Source of the DNA: Rotaria sp. Silwood1
Lineage: Eukaryota > Rotifera > Eurotatoria > Philodinida > Philodinidae
Direction: 5' to 3'
Length of the DNA: 64,000 bases
NCBI GenBank assembly: GCA_905250075.1
Contig: CAJNOP010000086.1
Span: 654,269 to 718,268, forward strand
Shown piece by piece: positions 62,701 to 64,000 of the stretch. The notes under the pieces are model-generated. The model saw only the letters and a list, made by a program, of their open reading frames with translations. It was not told where the DNA came from and did not search any database. Position numbers and translations under genes: made by a program. The stretch's first letter is position 1, and each line of letters begins with the position of its first letter.

Positions 62701-64000
62701 TTCATTTTTTTTCTGAATACAAACTTAATAAAACTATAACATCAAACTTTTTTTAAACTAGACTTCATGCTTTATTTCTTTTTTCTTTTTTTTTGTTATT
62801 ATTGCTGCTTATGTCATCAAGATTTTATTAAATGTCGAATGGACATTAAATAATGGAGAAGATACTTGAATATTTTTGTTTTTCTTGAAATATCTAGATT
62901 TATGCCTAATCAACTAATGATGATAAATCTAAGATTTAGAAAGCTTTAAACTTTTATGAATTTCACAATTACAAGAAAGTTACTGTGTTGTATCTTTTGT
63001 CAGAGAATTTAAAATACTTCTATTAATAGAACGAAATGTACAAGTAATATTTTATTGAAAATGAAAATAATGTTGGTAAAAAGAAAATTAAATAGATTTA
63101 TTTTTGTTTATGCTTGTATTTTATTGATGAGGCTCTGGAGCGCGAAGAAAGATGGTCAACTACGAAAACGAAAAAGAAAGATATGAGAGATCAATAGGTA
63201 AAAAAAAAACATGAATACAAAATGTTAATCATACCTTGATCAAAAATAGACAAAGAACTGAGTTTCCATCTAAATGTTATACAAAGACAAGACAAACAAT
63301 GGTCGGCAAAACGAGTTAAAAAAGAAGATGAGTGTTTGAACTATAAGTTGTTATTATCATTAATTTTTCAGCAAAGTCTAACTATATTCTTAATAAAAAT
63401 TTATGTTTCTTGAATGTAATATATTTTAAATCTTTTTCTGATATATTCTTCAATATAATACTTTGGATCTTAAAATAGTTAAATAATAGAGAAATTTATA
63501 ATATTGACCAGTCTTTCAAATGATGATAATATTATACGAAAAGAATTGTTCTTAGAAGAAGAATAAAATAAAATTATATGTTAATCATTTCGATCGTCAA
63601 ATCTGAATTGAATGTAATCTTACTGCTATTGAATTATGTTTACCGACTTATACGTTTTTGTTTGTGAAAACTGTATAAACTTGAAGCAAGATCCAATTTA
63701 TGCTAACTATTGAATATCTCAGAAATAACCTACCAAAGAAAGAATGGAATATTTGTACTGTATTTTGACTCAATGAGTTACTGTTTTTTTTATTAATTAT
63801 AGAAGCGAGTTTCAAAGTTTTACTCGTGAGTAAAAAATCTGTTAGTGCGATTCTTGTGAGATTAAAATTCTATATACTTCAACATTCCTTTTAGATTGTG
63901 TTTGATAAAAGTAACGGAGGGAAATTACTTAGGGTTATCCAAAAGTAGTGAGCCAGGTACTTTTTTTTCTTATAGAAAGCTTTCAAAAATTTTCTTTTTT
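62701..64000. other. Intergenic stretch to the window end
   Basis: About 1.3 kb of AT-rich sequence after PSMB2. I see no open frame with recognisable content, RNA gene, or clear repeat. The next gene is presumably outside the window. Confidence 0.55.
62727..62732 (+). terminator. Polyadenylation signal of PSMB2
   Basis: AATAAA lies 27 bp after the stop codon in an AT-rich 3' region. It is the first canonical signal downstream. Confidence 0.6.

Noticed and set aside
1-64000. CRISPR arrays, operons, rRNA genes or bacterial replicon features
   Set aside because: No regularly spaced repeats, no operon-like gene packing, and spliced genes throughout; the window is eukaryotic nuclear DNA.

Overview
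The window looks like nuclear DNA of a bdelloid rotifer (Adineta or Rotaria type). It is AT-rich, with GT-AG introns from 48 bp to about 1.5 kb and compact gene spacing. It carries ordinary animal housekeeping genes, genes that look horizontally acquired, a Penelope-like retroelement relic, and many short blocks resembling TGTGGG, which I recall as the bdelloid telomere repeat. The organism is an inference, because no marker gene here fixes the species.

Layout. 1-18545: two tandem PARP14/ZC3HAV1-like genes on the + strand. The first (5' end outside the window) has a CCCH finger, RNA-binding-like modules, a macrodomain, a WWE domain and an ADP-ribosyltransferase domain. The second has the same front half and macrodomain but ends before the WWE and catalytic domains. 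22244-25445: a four-exon gene for a type II membrane protein with a Thr-rich stalk and a bulb-type lectin domain. 31243-31827: an intronless protoglobin-type globin resembling fungal proteins. 34331-37082: a Shaker-like Kv channel with an unusual S6. 42863-44053 (-): an intronless acyltransferase-3 membrane enzyme. 49673-52717 (-): an F-box/leucine-rich protein. 53697-54185: U1 snRNP protein C. 55133-60258: a 13-exon disordered protein. 60483-60887: Tim8. 61042-62700: proteasome subunit beta type 2.

The gene-poor stretches (18.5-22.2, 25.4-31.2, 37.1-42.9 and 44.1-49.7 kb) hold non-autonomous DNA elements. Several have readable target duplications: a Mutator-like foldback (9 bp), two elements with 8-bp duplications, a Harbinger-like MITE (TAA), a pogo-like MITE (TA), and two copies of a 0.9 kb TTAA-flanked family, one nested inside a 2 kb foldback. 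The least familiar signal is a recurring arrangement of short G-rich telomere-like blocks followed by C-rich blocks, the orientation expected of telomere-telomere junctions.

Exon joins were worked out by hand. For every multi-exon gene the proposed exons sum to an open frame, which supports the models, but no transcript or database search was available.
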